A DNA stretch of 64,000 nt from Bagarius yarrelli (GCA_005784505.1 VCAZ01000008.1:2563763-2627762); one strand, 5' to 3'. Numbered from the stretch's first letter, positions 1 through 12,765 are shown. Notes: generated by a model not told the origin, from the sequence alone. Program-made: numbers and translations.

Positions 1-280
1 TCAGATGTTTGCCACAAATTTGGAAGCACGGTAGAGTGTCTATGTATGTTGTAAGATGACTTTATTCGTACACCGGAATTAAGAGGACTGTCTGAACACT
101 GATGTGGTAAAATAGGAAAATCCTTACAGCCACACTCCAAAAATCTCTAGAAGTGTGGAGAGTTTCAGACTAAATTTTAAATAGGATGCTCTAAAAACAC
201 ATCTGGATGTGAAAATCAGGTGTCCAAATATATACACACATGCTTCTTCTCCAGATGTTGCCATAAAATTAAAAGAATGG

Positions 281-463
281 GGGTTATGGTAGCTCAGTGG
301 TTAAATTGCTACACAGTTTTTCAGAAGATGGGACATGGGTTCATTTTCCAGCACCGCCACTGATGGGCCCCTGAACGAGGCCCTTAACCCTCAAATGCGC
401 AGTTAGTTTAAAAAAGCGATAAAAGTATATCGGATAAGGGAAACGGCTTAATGTAAATGTAAG
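281..463 (+). repeat. tRNA-headed SINE (family 1), full-length but diverged
   Basis: It has a head 'tggtagctcagtgg', a middle 'gggcccctgaacgaggccctt' and a tail of 'aatgtaaatgtaa'. This layout recurs more than ten times in the window, so it is a dispersed SINE. The tRNA-like head carries an A-box-like sequence but is not a functional tRNA. It lies downstream of the last visible exon of the FAD gene, in its intron. Confidence 0.75.
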
Positions 464-600
464 GTATGTCCGTAAATATACCGAAATATTATAGTTTCTG
501 TTAACTGTCCAAACCAGCATGACAAGGTCCAAATGAGCTTTGCCAAAATTATAATCGAAGATTCCAGGTCCTGAGTCCTACACTCTACTGGATGAAGTAT

Positions 601-762
601 GAACAGTGGTTAAGGTGTTGGACTGTTAATTGAGTAATCAGGGTTCCGCTGCTGGGCCCCTGGGCAAGGCCCTTAACCCCTAATTGCTTAGCTGTATAAA
701 AAAGATAAACGTAAGTTTCTCTGTATAAGGGCGTCTGCCACATGCCGTAAATGTAAATGTAA
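601..762 (+). repeat. SINE family 1
   Basis: It reads 'gtggttaaggtgttggactg', then 'gctgggcccctgggcaagg', and ends 'gggcgtctgccacatgccg' followed by the 'taaatgtaaatgt' tail. It is one of the better preserved copies in the window and lies in an intron of the left-edge gene. Confidence 0.8.
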
Positions 763-980
763 CATGTTTGAAGGGAGAAATACACGCTAGAAGAAGGCAT
801 TTCTAAAGGGATTACTTCTGGGAAGGGCTGTTCAACAAGCACATATAAGTGTTTTGGCCAAGGAAAAGGTAAATCCGCCAGTTAATACATCTTAATGCTT
901 ATAGTAGCAGTTTGTCTGTCAGTTATTAATACAGTTAAAAATAAATAAGTCCAAAAGTGGGCAGGTGGAAAGAAGCTTAC

Positions 981-3900
981 CAGTATCAAAGTTCAGCATG
1001 CGCGCTGCCTCTCCCTCTACAGTGACGGCCACATTGTCCCCTTCAATGTAGGCTGCATTGATGCGCCTGTGAGACAGCATGATCTCAAAGAGTCTGCGGC
1101 TGCACTGCATGCGATACAGAGTCAGCTCACTCACCCGGGGCTCAATATCTGTCTTATACGCATTAAAGGATTGGTGAAAGATGTTCTTCATTATCTGAGA
1201 TGAAAGAAAGTGAGAGGGAAAAAAAATCATTAAAGGAGTGTATAAATCTGTGTCTTACAAACAAAAAACCATCAGGATTTAGAGTCTCCAATGACACCAT
1301 TGTTTAGGAGAAAGAATAAAACTGTACAATCTAAACATTTGGGTCAGGATAAAACCTGCTAAGCAATTCACTAACAACCAATCTACTTAAAGAAGTGAGT
1401 TTATGTCACTGCCTCTCGTCATTGCCCCGTCATCCTCCTCTGGTGCCTTGGTAACATCTCCCCTGAGTTCTGCACCCATTACACACACACACACGCACGC
1501 ATACACACTTCCCTGCTGTAACCAGGTAACAGCATGTGTTTCCGTGAATGACGTGCTTTGCCACACTATCAGCTGTGTACTGTGACGCCACTGTCTTAAT
1601 AAACATCTTTGCCCCTTTTTTTTTAACCATTTTACTTCTAGAATATTAGAGTGAAACAGCTCTCACACTTGTACTCTTCTCTTCTTCTCCATTCATAAAT
1701 GCGTATTCTACCCATATAAAAAAATAGTATTCTAAAGTGACTTTACTATAGAAAATGTAGTAAAATTTTCTGTTATAATCACTGTAGTGTTTTTAAACCC
1801 CATTACAGTAAATATACCAGAATAAATTAAATAAATGTGGAAATTTTGTCTGATAATTCTACCACATTTATGGCATTTGACACATGCCCTTATCTAAACA
1901 ACTTACATTTTTATTTTATTTATACAACTAGGCAATTGGAGGTTAAGGGCTTTGCTTAGGGGCCCAACAGTGACAATTTGGCAGGGCTGGGAATCTTATC
2001 CCAATCTTCTAACTAGCAGTCCAACAACTTTTCAATGCGCTACCACTTCCCTACTCCTCTACTACATTCACATTTACATTTCTGGCATTTGGCAGACGTT
2101 TTTATCCAAAGCAACTAACATCTATTTCTTTCATAAAACTGAGCAGATTGGGGGGGTTAAAGGCCTTGCTTAGGGGCCCAGCAGTGGCAACTAAGTGGTT
2201 CTGGGAATCGAACCCCAATCTTCCAATTATCAGTCCAACACCTAAACCACTGCGCTACCACTTATATCTACTTTGGTAACTCTATTATAGTAAAATAAAA
2301 AAATGACTAGATTAATGGCTTTAGTAAACTTTCTACAATTATTTAATTAGATTATAATCTAATTATTTAATAGTAATTCGTATATTCAATAATTTATTTA
2401 CATTTTACTGTATGTGTAATAACCTTCACAGCGCAGAGCAGAGCAAAAAATGGATCAATGCAATGCACAAAATCCCTTAAATAAATAAAACCAAACATGT
2501 TAACAAACCGTTCATTTTTTGTTGCTCATTATGTTAAAAATCTTTGCTGCGTTTTTTCATTTTTGCTGAATTAATGATCTATAGTGGAGGTTTAGTATTT
2601 AAAAGTACCTGAAGTACTAGAAGGATGCTAACAATTTGCCACTTACAACTAATAACTGCAACCAAACAGTTGTAAAACTGCTGTCACTGCAAATTCTATT
2701 TATTTGATACAGTTATTTATAAGCCTTTAGGGGTCCCTAAACAGAATTTTATGTGCGGGGCCCCTGAGTGCTAGTTTTTGGCTAGTTATTATTAATTATT
2801 GATTATTCGCATACTATAAATCTAACACACCCATTATTAACTTTATTGATGTAGCTGTTGTAGTGTTCCTTACATCAGACCAATTTTTTTACCCTTAAAT
2901 AAAATATTACATTTTTTTTTGTCATTTAATATTGCATTTTTGTATAATTACTATTGTCAGTTGATGTAATATATTTAAAAAATAATTTCATTCCATTTTT
3001 TATGTACTTTTGGGGCCCCTAAGCAGTGGCTGAGTTTGCTTATGGTCTAAGCCAGCTCTGATTAAGACTCTTGGTCATTGCTTAAAAGATATGGGTTTAA
3101 GCCTTAGTCCTTTATGCTTCCACTGTTGGGCCCTTAGGTTTGACCTTTCCTGCTCCAGGGTGCCATACTATGGCTGACCCTGAGCTCTGATTACAACTTC
3201 TATGCTGGGATATGCAGTGAAAAATTTTATGTGTGCCTATAATAAAGGCCATAGAGTAGCTCCTGCAAAAAAAATCACCTGCTCATCATGTAACACTAAC
3301 ACCATCCAAATAGAACCCAAATATAGCAAGATCTCTTAGAGGAATTGATTATTATACTGATGTGTAATAGATTCTCCCAGTGTCTGCTGTTAGTCTGGAA
3401 ATTTACACCACCTCCTCCTTACATTCTGCTTCTTATTGTCTGTATAGATTTTACTCTAAAATGTAACTCATGACACAGGGAATGAAGTTGCAATAGAAGA
3501 AGATGAAGATGTGATTTTGTTGATCAAGCTAAAAAAAGACTTTAACAAAGAAACCCCTGTTGTATGCAAAAGATTAAAAGCTTACAAAGTAAAGCATGCT
3601 GTTACTCATAAACGTGTTACCGAGGAGTTGGCCGTGTGACGCAGAAAACGCAGCATTTTTGAGTCCGCAGACGTACAGGCCAGGGCCATGTAGCGGTTTC
3701 TAAATGTTCCATAGATCTTCAGGTGAAACCCAGGTTTGGCTGAGGTTTGAGAAGATTTGCGAGTTTCTTTAATGGTGTCGATGCCGTACGCGGACAGGTC
3801 AAAGTATAGGCTGTGAGCCCTGATCTCTGGTGTGGGGACCTGTAGAGAAAAGACCAATTATACAAAAACATTTCTAATTACTAAAAAATCTCGGCAAATA

Positions 3901-6900
3901 AAAATCTTTAACTTACACCAACAGAAATAAATATATCCAGCAGAAATAGTCAGTTGTTTTCCAGTTAGGTTTAATATCCAGATATTTCATGTAACTACGA
4001 TTTAAATCACATTACACATGACTTTCATTCAGCTGGAAAGGAAAATCTGAAAAATGTTTTTTTTAATTAGGAATAAAAGGTCAACTTGGAAATGTGATTG
4101 CTGGATTTTCTATGCAAGGCAGAATGCACTTAACAAGCAGTTACTAATTTTCAAAATCACATCACAACATGACCCAGCAAGGTCGAATAAGGAAATGATC
4201 TTGCTTTCAGCTGGAATAAAGACTAGGAAATGAGACTTTATGAGTTTCTGGCCTCAGATAACTCTGATCGCTCTTCATGTACATTCACACAAATCACAAA
4301 TTTCCTGTAAAAATCAAACGCAGTGTTACCCGCTGTTCAAACAGTGTAGACACTGTGACCTTCAATAGACTGAATAAACTTGCTCTGTGGGAGTGTATGT
4401 ACACAAAAGCCTGTGCAGACCTTTCCTTGAACTTGTCTTCTTCCTACACCATCTAGTGATTAATAAAACAGCTTGTATTTATAGATCGTTCAATTCAACT
4501 TGTTTAATGGCAACAGCTGCAGTTTGTCCCTTTTGGGGGGCTAAAATCATTTTAATATTTAAAACCCCAAAGAGCACAAAGATCCAGTGTCACCACTACT
4601 ACCAGATCGGTTCCAAGTTATAAATAATAGGGAATCAAAAACGATGCCGATCTCTGTGGCTTGGCTGACAACACAGAGAGGTCGCTGAGAGTTCAGGAAT
4701 TAATAAACAAACTACAGGAAATGGAAGCTACAATCTATTTTATGTTCTTATCAGATTGTTCTCTTTCTGAGCTTTGATTTTTATATCATGTATATTGCCT
4801 CGCAAACGCTTTGATCTGGAAATCTTATTGGCATTATGTAAAAACACGGCCCATTTCGACAGGCCTGAAGGCTTTCAGATACATGGCAAGGTAAGAACAA
4901 ACTCCCGCACAGAACTCATATTTAACAAATAAACCTTTAAAGCCAGACAACAACTATAACAGCTGATTATTTTGCATTAAAATTAAAGTGATGAAATAGG
5001 CAGGGGATTCTGGGTAAGTTTAAAACGAAAAACTAAATCAGTTAATATTATATGCTACATGAAAATACGTCATAAAGATGAATGATCTTGTTCGTAATTT
5101 GTATTTAAATATATTTTAATGTTACAAATCAATAAAGCATTGTTCAAAGCACTGTTCACATCCAGTGCGTTCTGGCTCTGCATTTACCATTATTAATGAT
5201 TTAAGAATCTTTAAGTCTGACCTGTCTTTGATCCAGTCTCTCGATCATGGCATTTGCTCCGTACGCATGACACGACTCTACGATGTAGTCCGAACTGATT
5301 CCTAATACGGAGCAGGAGTCACCACAAGAGCCGTCAGCCACTACAATAACCCTGGGCCATTCGCCACTGGGGATCCTCCTCAGATATTCATCTGTGAACT
5401 GATGAGAGAAATGAGGGATGTTTAAGATCAATAATACCCTTGGTACACATATCTACACTACAATCGAGAATCACTTATTCTGATAGAATAAAGTAAATCA
5501 ATACATATAACCTTCAGATCGTGGTTTATGGGATTTACACCGTATGTGAATAGAGTACAACTTACCCTAACCCCAGTTAAACAATTTACAACAAATCATT
5601 TGTGTTGTTGATATTTGTAATGACTGAACATCATAACAAATCTCAAAGACTCACTGTATTTTGCTATTTTACAGTGTTGCTGATTTAGTCCTTTTCCATG
5701 CACAGATACTTAAAATAAATTATTATTGATTTTAAAACACACAAAGCAAAATCACTGTGTCTGGATAACACAACCTAACCAGTCTTTGCACAGACACTGT
5801 GTTTTCCTTGTCTTATGTTACTTTGTTATTTATAATATGATATGATATGATTCGTATGAATTTGTATAAATGAAAGTGACATAGATAAAACCCTTTTCAT
5901 TTTATACAAATTAAATGTATTATAATCAAGGTTTTACTTTTAATACTAGACTACAAATCAGATACCACCAAACTACATAAAATCAGCAAAATGAATGGCG
6001 TACATTTTGCAGCTGAGCTTTTTTTTTAACTCTTAACTAGTTTCGATTCCTGTTACTCTAAAAGCCATTAAATCTAATCTAACTGTCTAATTGTAGTTGT
6101 TTTACTGGATGTGAGATCCTGAGCACATCATTTTAGGACAAAACTCCGATAAGATGTAGGTGTATGTTTAGTAGGAATAGCAACCTGGCAACATAGCAAC
6201 AGAGGCATAGCAATAGTGCAGACAAGGCAGGCAGTTTTCTGGAGACCCAAATTTTGAGGGGCCCCCCGATAGATGATTATTTAAAAAATCGGAAATGCCA
6301 TTATCAGTATAACATAGAGTGATATATCTGCATCTCCTCTAGGAGGCCCCCTCTCAAGTTATGCTTTCAGTGCTTGTTTTTCCTGATTTGTCGTCCGCTG
6401 TTTTTAACCTAACACTGACATTGTACTGTATCCTTAAGATTTTATTGTATAGTATTGTATCTTCTGTCATGAAGATGAAAAATTTGTTAAAGAAAGGGCA
6501 CCTTGTTCTATTATATGTGTTTTAATTACTTTTTGTAAGTTGTCTAAACATACATATCTCAAACAAAGTTATATTAAAAATAATCTTTTAGAAAAGCCTT
6601 ATCTATTATTTTTCCTAGGTCTCCCACTTCATATTTTTTACCTCCAATAAAGACCTCGTCATTAAGGGGTGGATGTAAAACTTAAGGATCACTGTTTTTT
6701 TACAGGCACTGCAGTAATTTAGCAGTGTGACTTAGACATAAGAAGGCCAAGGAAACCCAAACAAAAGTCTCTCACAACTAAAAATAAAAGCCTTTTCATT
6801 TTCAGACAGAAATAAGCACTCTGCCAGCAGGCATTGAAAACAACTGGCCCTTACAAAAGAACAAGATGGAGAAGAGGAAAGCAGCAGGTTGCTTTGAATC

Positions 6901-9900
6901 AGAGATCTGATCTGACACCAACACAATAACAGAGAAAGCTAGTAGAAAGACTACTGGGAAATAGTGAATCTATTGAAAGGCTTTATTGCTCATTGCAGCT
7001 TTGTTCCTACGTCAGCACAGCCTTTATCAGCACAATCACCTGGACATCACCACCAGCTCTGTGCTAGCTGCTGCTTATGAAACTGAATGATTCTGTAACT
7101 TTAGTTCTGTTACCTAAAAATGAACAACTCAAAAGCAACGCCGACTGTGACTGAACTCTACATGTGACAGCATACATGAAGTGTGAAATACCCTCTAGCA
7201 TTCATTTGGTGTTCCTGATTTATGAGAGAGCGAGAAGCAATTTCTGGGACTTTAGGTTTTTTTTTAACTATATGTGTTTAATATCTGCGAAAGTCCTCTA
7301 AACGCATGTTATTACTCTGCAATTCAGGTAATTGATCTTGGGTAATCTTGTTTCTAAGGCAACACAGAACTACTTCACTAGAACATCACTTAATATCCAA
7401 CGGCAACATATATGTATTCTAACAGCTTAAAGGATTGAATAGTGACAGCATGTTGGATGTGATAAGCTACTTTAAAAGAAAACATACAGTACATCAAAAG
7501 TGTGTATATATATATATGTATATATATTTTATGCCGTATAAATACCACAAATCTCTTAGTCAGCTTCAGTAGGGAAGACTGTTTCTTCGACAGTTGTCCA
7601 GAAGACACTCATTGACACCCTTTATAAGAATGATATGTTGAAGCATATTCATCAAAATTTAACAGAATTCGGGAAAGTGTGATAGGAAAAGGTGCACAAA
7701 TAATAAGGTTACCGTAGCGTTAAAACTATTGTCAAGCAAAGCCGATTCAAGGTGCGGACTGAGGCTGGAGACATACATGTGTCCAGGAAATGGACTGTAT
7801 TCCCACTGTCAAACCACTAGGAAATTTCATTCGGAAATCAATATTTACTTTTACATTTACAGCATTTCGCAGACACCCTTATTCAGAGCAACTCACATTT
7901 TTCCTCCTTTTTATACAGTTAAGCAATTGGGGTTAAGGGCCTTGCTTAGGGTCCCAATGGTGGCAGGTAAGTGGTGCTGGGAACCTCCAATTAGCAGTCC
8001 AACACCTTGATCACTGCACTACGACTTCCCTTAGGGAAATCAAGGTTCTAGAGTCTGGAGAAAGAGAGAAGAGGCACAAAATTCAAACTGCTTACAGTTC
8101 AAACGATGGCCTGCCTCAGCTGACCTGAACCCTATAGAGAATCTATGGGATACTGACAAGAGAAAGATGAGACACACCAGACCACACAATACACAAACAA
8201 ACACAAATATTAATTGAACATCTTTATTCAGAATTTTGACTTTTCTGGGATACTGGATATTTGATTTTTATGAGTCATAAATATCTTTTATTTTTATAGG
8301 TTATAACCATAATTAGATATAAAAAAAGACAAACTATTTCAGTCCATGTGTAATGAATCATGTTTCAATCAAATTGTGGGGAATCAAAATGCTTTCTTAA
8401 TATTAAAATTTTTGAGACGCACCTGTACATACATTTTTGTAATGCTGACAATATTACGAAGCAGTTAATGCGAAGTTTATAGTCTTAGCCTAACTCTAGA
8501 AAGTAACTAAAGCAATTTAGATCATAAAGCATTTATGGGACAAAAACAGCATTGTATTTATCTCTTTGTTATTTGGTGCAACACATCTCAGTTTGCCATT
8601 CTAACTGTTATGCAGGGAAGATTCCAATTTTAAAAATAGTTTTCTTTCTCTCTTCTAACCTCATTTGTCCCCTCTCTTGGTCCTCAATTAATTTGGGCAC
8701 TTTTCCCATATTCATTACAGCATGAAGCCAGTTATCACTTTGATGGTGCTCAAACATACAGAAATACAAAAAGCACAGAGCAGTATTTCAACTGGAACTT
8801 ATCCTGATCACAGGAAATGCTCTAAGAGCTATGCTGTCAATATTATATCTTATTTAACAAAGTTGCAGAGAAGCATCAAAGCCATGTTCTTTCATCTCTT
8901 GTGCTATGAGCCAAACACTCTGTAATGCTTTTTTCCAAGCTAAACAAAAATCCTTATGGAAATAATTGAATCAATGCAAAAAAAAACATGACCACAACAC
9001 TGTCTGGGTCAGGGGCAGCATCTTCAACACCACCACATTCAGCACTGGGGAGCCTCAGGGCTGTGTGCTCGGTCCACTATTGTTCACCTAGCTGACCTAC
9101 GCAATGTACAGCACAAACCACGTTATTAATTTTACAACGTTTTTGTACAAAAAATAAAGGAGATTGTTGTTGACCAGCTGAGCAAAGAGCAACCATCTTC
9201 TGCTCAACATCAACAGATCCTCCATTAAGATGGTCAGAAATGATTCAAATTCCTTGCTATTCAACTAAAGGAGAATGTCACCTGGTCCATAACCTCAGCA
9301 CCAAAAATTGCACTGTCTCAAGCCCCTGCAAGAAAATGAGCATTGCTGAGATTCATTGACAATTACACCACACGCTGCATCCGCAAGGCAAATCGCATAA
9401 ACACCCCTCAATTTTACCCACAAGGAGTTTGTCATCTGTGTTTATTTACTCCTAGTTTTGGTCCTTTATTTTTATTTGTAGCTTTGTGTTTTTGCAGCAT
9501 CATAGTTTTGAAAGAAGGCTGTCTCATTCCACTGTGTACTGCACTAGTCATACAGTATATGTCCAAAATGACAATTATATCTTTCTGACTCTTCTCAACC
9601 AGTCTTCAAAGTCCAGCTCTTTAATTTTAAGTTTTAATTAAATGGCCAGCATTTGACCGCATGTATCTTTTAGCTTATTTTAGGGATAAGTTTGTTTTTA
9701 AACCTGGCATTAAAAATGTAGTCAGTGTGACTTAATATTTATTAGTTATTGTTTTACAATCATCTTATGAGAAACAAGGTGGTTTGTTTCTCTATCTCAG
9801 CTATTATTATTCAGCAGGTTACTGTTAGAAACACTATTTACATTAAAAAAGAGCATCAGTCACTTGGCATTAGTTTATAGGCACCAGTAATAATTTTTAG

Positions 9901-12765
9901 CCATCTGACCTGGACAGTGTTTGTTAGGACCAGTGTTTGCTTGGTCCCCTGTTTAATTTACCCCATAATTTCCATATTTTATATTACACCTTGTATAGTC
10001 GACAAAACTAATGTTCAATAAAGCTAATGAAATGTAGCTATTTAAAATGTGTATCTTTTGTTTGTTCACCAGCGAGACCTGTTTGCCTTAAATATTAGCT
10101 AATAGGACATTGTTTTATCTTTTATTTGATAAGAGATTTGTCTCTATGTCTCTGAATTGCAGTCCAGACTTTTTGTTTTTTTCAAATGAATGGGGTTTAT
10201 TTGTTCTAAATCTTCTTTAATCAGTAAATAAAGAGGTGACTGTTGTAGTTTTTTTTGTGCTGGATTCATTTGCTTCAGTGTATGTGTAGTGTCACGTGTG
10301 TACAAGGAGAAAGGAAAGAAAAGGATGGCAATGTGACAGTGCTATTCATTAATAATACTGCATCATCTGTCACTTTGTGATAATCCTGGAGGTTTCTGTG
10401 ATGCATGTGTACACGGTCTTCAGAATATTCTCATTATTGTGTATTGTTACGAAAGTAAAATTATATTTATTACTTTAAACCTTCTGCTTTTTTTTTTACA
10501 AACCAACTACTATTTATTAAGGAAAAGGGTTATTTAAAGTATTCCATTCTGAAATAAAGAGTCAAGTGTTTAACACACACACATATATATATAATTTTAT
10601 GTTAAATGTTAAATACTGGACTCCACATTCTTTTAAACAACTCACTCAGTATCTGAAGTATATTAACAGGTGTGCCAATATAATATCAAATAACAAGTTA
10701 GAATAACAGGTTAGGATCACATTTCTGCTGGGTAGATGTGTACACACATAACATTAACACATGTATAAACATATAACATAACATTCTGTTGAACATTCTG
10801 TATAACAAATCTCTAAAAAGGGTAATAATAATAATAAATGTAATTTACACAAATTGTATAATACATCAGTAAGTAATATGTAAGCAAATAAGTTGAAAAA
10901 AAGTTGAAAATGTAAAGTCAAATATAAACAGTGTACTATAAAAACCAATTAATGACAATAATTAACAGATTGCGGTGAAAACAATAGAAAATCTGGGGGT
11001 TTTTTTGTACTTATGCATCGAATTGTGTCTGTTGTCAACATTTATGCTAATTTAGGTATTTAAAATGTAAAGGTTTTTCAAATGTCTAAAACTCGACCAA
11101 AGAAGCATGCAAATTAAATTCATACCAAAGATCAATACTTCAAGACATTCTTTTAAACTCAGTATTTAAAATATGTGCTGATTGATTAATGGTTAATGAC
11201 AACTTTGCTCAATGTTTACATAAGGGAGCGGCCTTCACCTTGGCCCTAAACTTAATCTGTCACTCTAAATGACCAAGCCCTTCTGACAGCCAGATTTTGC
11301 CTGTTATTTCAGCTGTAATAGTGAATTATGGTAAATACTAGTGATCTTGTGTATTGCATCCATACTTTTCCTAAAAATGTAAACGTTTGATGTAAACATC
11401 TTTAAAAATGTTAAGAATAAACCCCTTAAAGAGGCATACCTCATAAGTATGCAATCCTTTAAAGCTGTGTAAATTGAAAACATTGAATACATGTAAATTT
11501 TGCATGGTCATGTGAACACATAAGGACATGCAACTGTTAGGAAGTAAAAAAACAGAGAGGAAGTAAAAGCAGAAAGGAAGAACTAGATAACTGAAAAGTA
11601 GAAAAAAATAGAAAATGATGACAATTGCACACTGCAAAGCAACAATGTTGTGCTAATGTTAGCTTTATAGTTTCTAATAAGTACTTTCTTGGTGCTATAC
11701 GGACTTTGATCAGCGTTAGTTATATGTAATTGAATAGTCTGTATAAATTAGGATTGAAATTATTTTAACTCTCCAATGTGGTCACAAGACCTATTTCTAG
11801 CATGAAAGTGATTTTTGTATGTTGGGGGGTGCTTGGTGTTTATGAGGATGGCATGGTGTGCATCTGCATGGAAGAGTGGACTATAAGATAGCATTTTTTC
11901 TTGGTTTATCACTGGATACCTCTATGCAACATGCAAAAGGTTAAATCTGTGCAAAAGTTGTACTTGTGCTAGTTGTAATTGTGTGTGTGAATGTGTTGCA
12001 GATACACCTTGACTTCTACTAAGATGAATTCAATACTAAAGACTGACTAAATGAATGAATAGATGGATGGATGGATGGATGGATGGATGGATGGATGGAT
12101 GGATGGATGGATGGATGGATGGATGGATAGATGGTTGGATGGATGGATGAATGGATGGATAAATTTTAAGGAAAAAAAAATACACAATGTATTAGTTCTC
12201 GTAAACTTATATTTTTAAATCCTCATGTTTTAAAATCTGGTCCCGTCACCTGGGTGATTGAGAATAAAATTTTTTGACCGACTCCACTGACCTTAGTGCC
12301 CAGTTGGACTTTCACCTCGACTTTCTGCTTCTTTTGCTCCAGCACGCTGAGCAGGTACTCTTGAAACACGCCTATCCGCGTAAAGAAGTGGTCATTGTGC
12401 CAGCAGCCCTCCATGTTATCAAAATCCACACCGAGACTGAGCAGAAAGCGCACACTGCGGGGGTCCAGTGCGATCTGCTGCGGCCGGCAGAGCAGTGCGC
12501 TGCGGGTGCGCTCATCCAGCAAGGTGAGCTTCAGGACCTTCCCACTGCGGACAGCGACCAGCGCCGCCGTTAGTCCCACCGGCCCGGATCCCACCACCAG
12601 CAACGAGATGCGCGCCCGCCACTGCCGCAGCCCGTCCACGCTCCCTTTAACCACCACGTACACAGCCACGGCCAGCAGCATGCTGAGCGCCGTGTCGTAC
12701 GCCACGCTGCCGTAGCGCTCCTGTGCGCCGTCGCTCTCCGCGTCTTCTGTCCGCACGCCGTTCAT
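981..12765 (-). CDS. MICAL-like FAD-binding monooxygenase-fold protein, membrane-anchored (5' part, continues beyond left edge)
   Basis: Four coding exons read leftwards: 12765-12292, 5398-5222, 3839-3621 and 1194-981. All have AG/GT borders; the first three end in phase 0 and the last in phase 1, so the gene continues off the window. They give 361+ residues. Residues about 23-40 are hydrophobic (a likely signal anchor). A Rossmann dinucleotide motif GSGPVG lies at 59-64, with an acidic LLDE at 82-85 placed as the ribose-binding residue. Residues 91-150 (RPQQIALD, RIGVFQEYLLSVLE) follow the layout of the MICAL/PHBH FAD domain. A-D-G-S at 179-182 sits where such enzymes carry the second FAD motif (GDG). 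I infer an FAD enzyme facing the side set by the anchor; the substrate is unknown. I chose ATG 12765 because the upstream in-frame codons (GTG) are not vertebrate starts. I do not recognise a named vertebrate gene, and CH/LIM domains cannot be checked because the 3' end is missing. Confidence 0.72.
1483..1506. repeat. (AC)n microsatellite, short
   Basis: A short run of alternating A and C with one G interruption, inside the intron between 1194 and 3621. The rest of the intron between 1194 and 1860 shows no gene or recognised element. Confidence 0.7.
1866..2052 (-). repeat. SINE family 1, reverse copy
   Basis: Read on the minus strand it gives the tRNA-like head near 2050 and the '...catttgaca' tail near 1870, with the central 'ggggcccaacagtg' block. 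It abuts a second reverse copy on its right, forming a small SINE cluster. Confidence 0.75.
2064..2263 (-). repeat. SINE family 1, reverse copy adjacent to the previous one
   Basis: It starts with the tail 'cacatttacatttctggcat' and ends at the reversed head 'cactgcgctaccactt'. It is separate from the preceding copy, since both have their own head and tail. Confidence 0.78.
3050..3260 (+). repeat. Second type of SINE-like repeat tail
   Basis: It contains 'actgttgggcccttagg' followed by a conserved-looking tail, 'tatggctgaccctgagctct', and 'aataaaggcc' at the end. This resembles an L2-type 3' tail attached to a SINE body that is common in fish genomes. The family is recalled rather than searched. 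The stretch 2264-3050 shows nothing I can name. Confidence 0.5.
5399..7540. other. Intron sequence without recognised features
   Basis: This is the 3' part of the 6.9-kb first intron of the FAD gene. It is AT-rich with short homopolymers. Several fragments read like aged interspersed repeats (for example the 'ggggccccccgatag' block near 6258), but none can be assigned. No exon-like ORF with splice signals was found. Confidence 0.5.
7545..8432 (+). mobile_element. Degenerate Tc1/mariner-type DNA transposon, split by a SINE
   Basis: The left part (7560-7830) reads like a Tc1-family transposase gene ('cgacagttgtccagaagac', 'gtgataggaaaaggtgcaca'). The right part encodes D-L-N-P-I-E-N-L-W at 8122-8148, the hallmark segment before the last catalytic acid of Tc1-like transposases. 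Stops and frameshifts break the frame throughout. A family 1 SINE at 7850-8031 interrupts it. The 3' end near 'gagacgcacctgtaca' looks like a terminal repeat; the left terminus is not clear. Confidence 0.7.
7850..8031 (-). repeat. SINE family 1 inserted in the Tc1-like element
   Basis: A reverse copy with tail 'ttacatttacagcatttcgc' and head 'cactgcactacgacttccc'. The flanks carry the same nine bases, ggaaatcaa, at 7833-7841 and 8035-8043. This fits a target-site duplication made on insertion. Confidence 0.78.
8994..9590 (+). mobile_element. Non-LTR retrotransposon (LINE) 3' fragment
   Basis: Translation near 9050 gives E-P-Q-G-C-V-L-G-P-L-L-F, a reverse-transcriptase motif preceding the catalytic Y/F-x-D-D box. 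It is followed by RT-end text such as 'acaccacacgctgcatccg' and an apparent 3' UTR. The frame is broken by stops. It is a truncated, dead copy in the first intron of the FAD gene. Confidence 0.7.
9600..12050. other. Intron sequence without recognised genes
   Basis: AT-rich intronic DNA with a short (CA)(TA) run near 10574-10593. Open frames of 60-90 codons here are lysine-, phenylalanine- or isoleucine-rich by composition and lack splice context. I see no gene. Confidence 0.5.
12053..12163. repeat. (GGAT)n tetranucleotide microsatellite
   Basis: About 100 bases of GGAT units with a few variants near the right end. It sits about 130 bases beyond the donor site of the first exon of the FAD gene, inside intron 1. 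Confidence 0.95.

Noticed and set aside
10754..11637. Hydrophobic minus-strand open frames as membrane proteins
   Set aside because: AT-rich intronic sequence read in any frame yields F/L/I/Y-rich peptides. There is no initiation or splice support.
12053..12163. Regular repeats resembling a CRISPR array
   Set aside because: The unit is a four-base microsatellite without spacers, and the genome is a vertebrate.
12274..12715. Two overlapping plus-strand open frames of about 100 codons
   Set aside because: They lie antisense to the GC-rich first coding exon of the FAD gene. High GC with few stops explains them, and they have no splice or family support.
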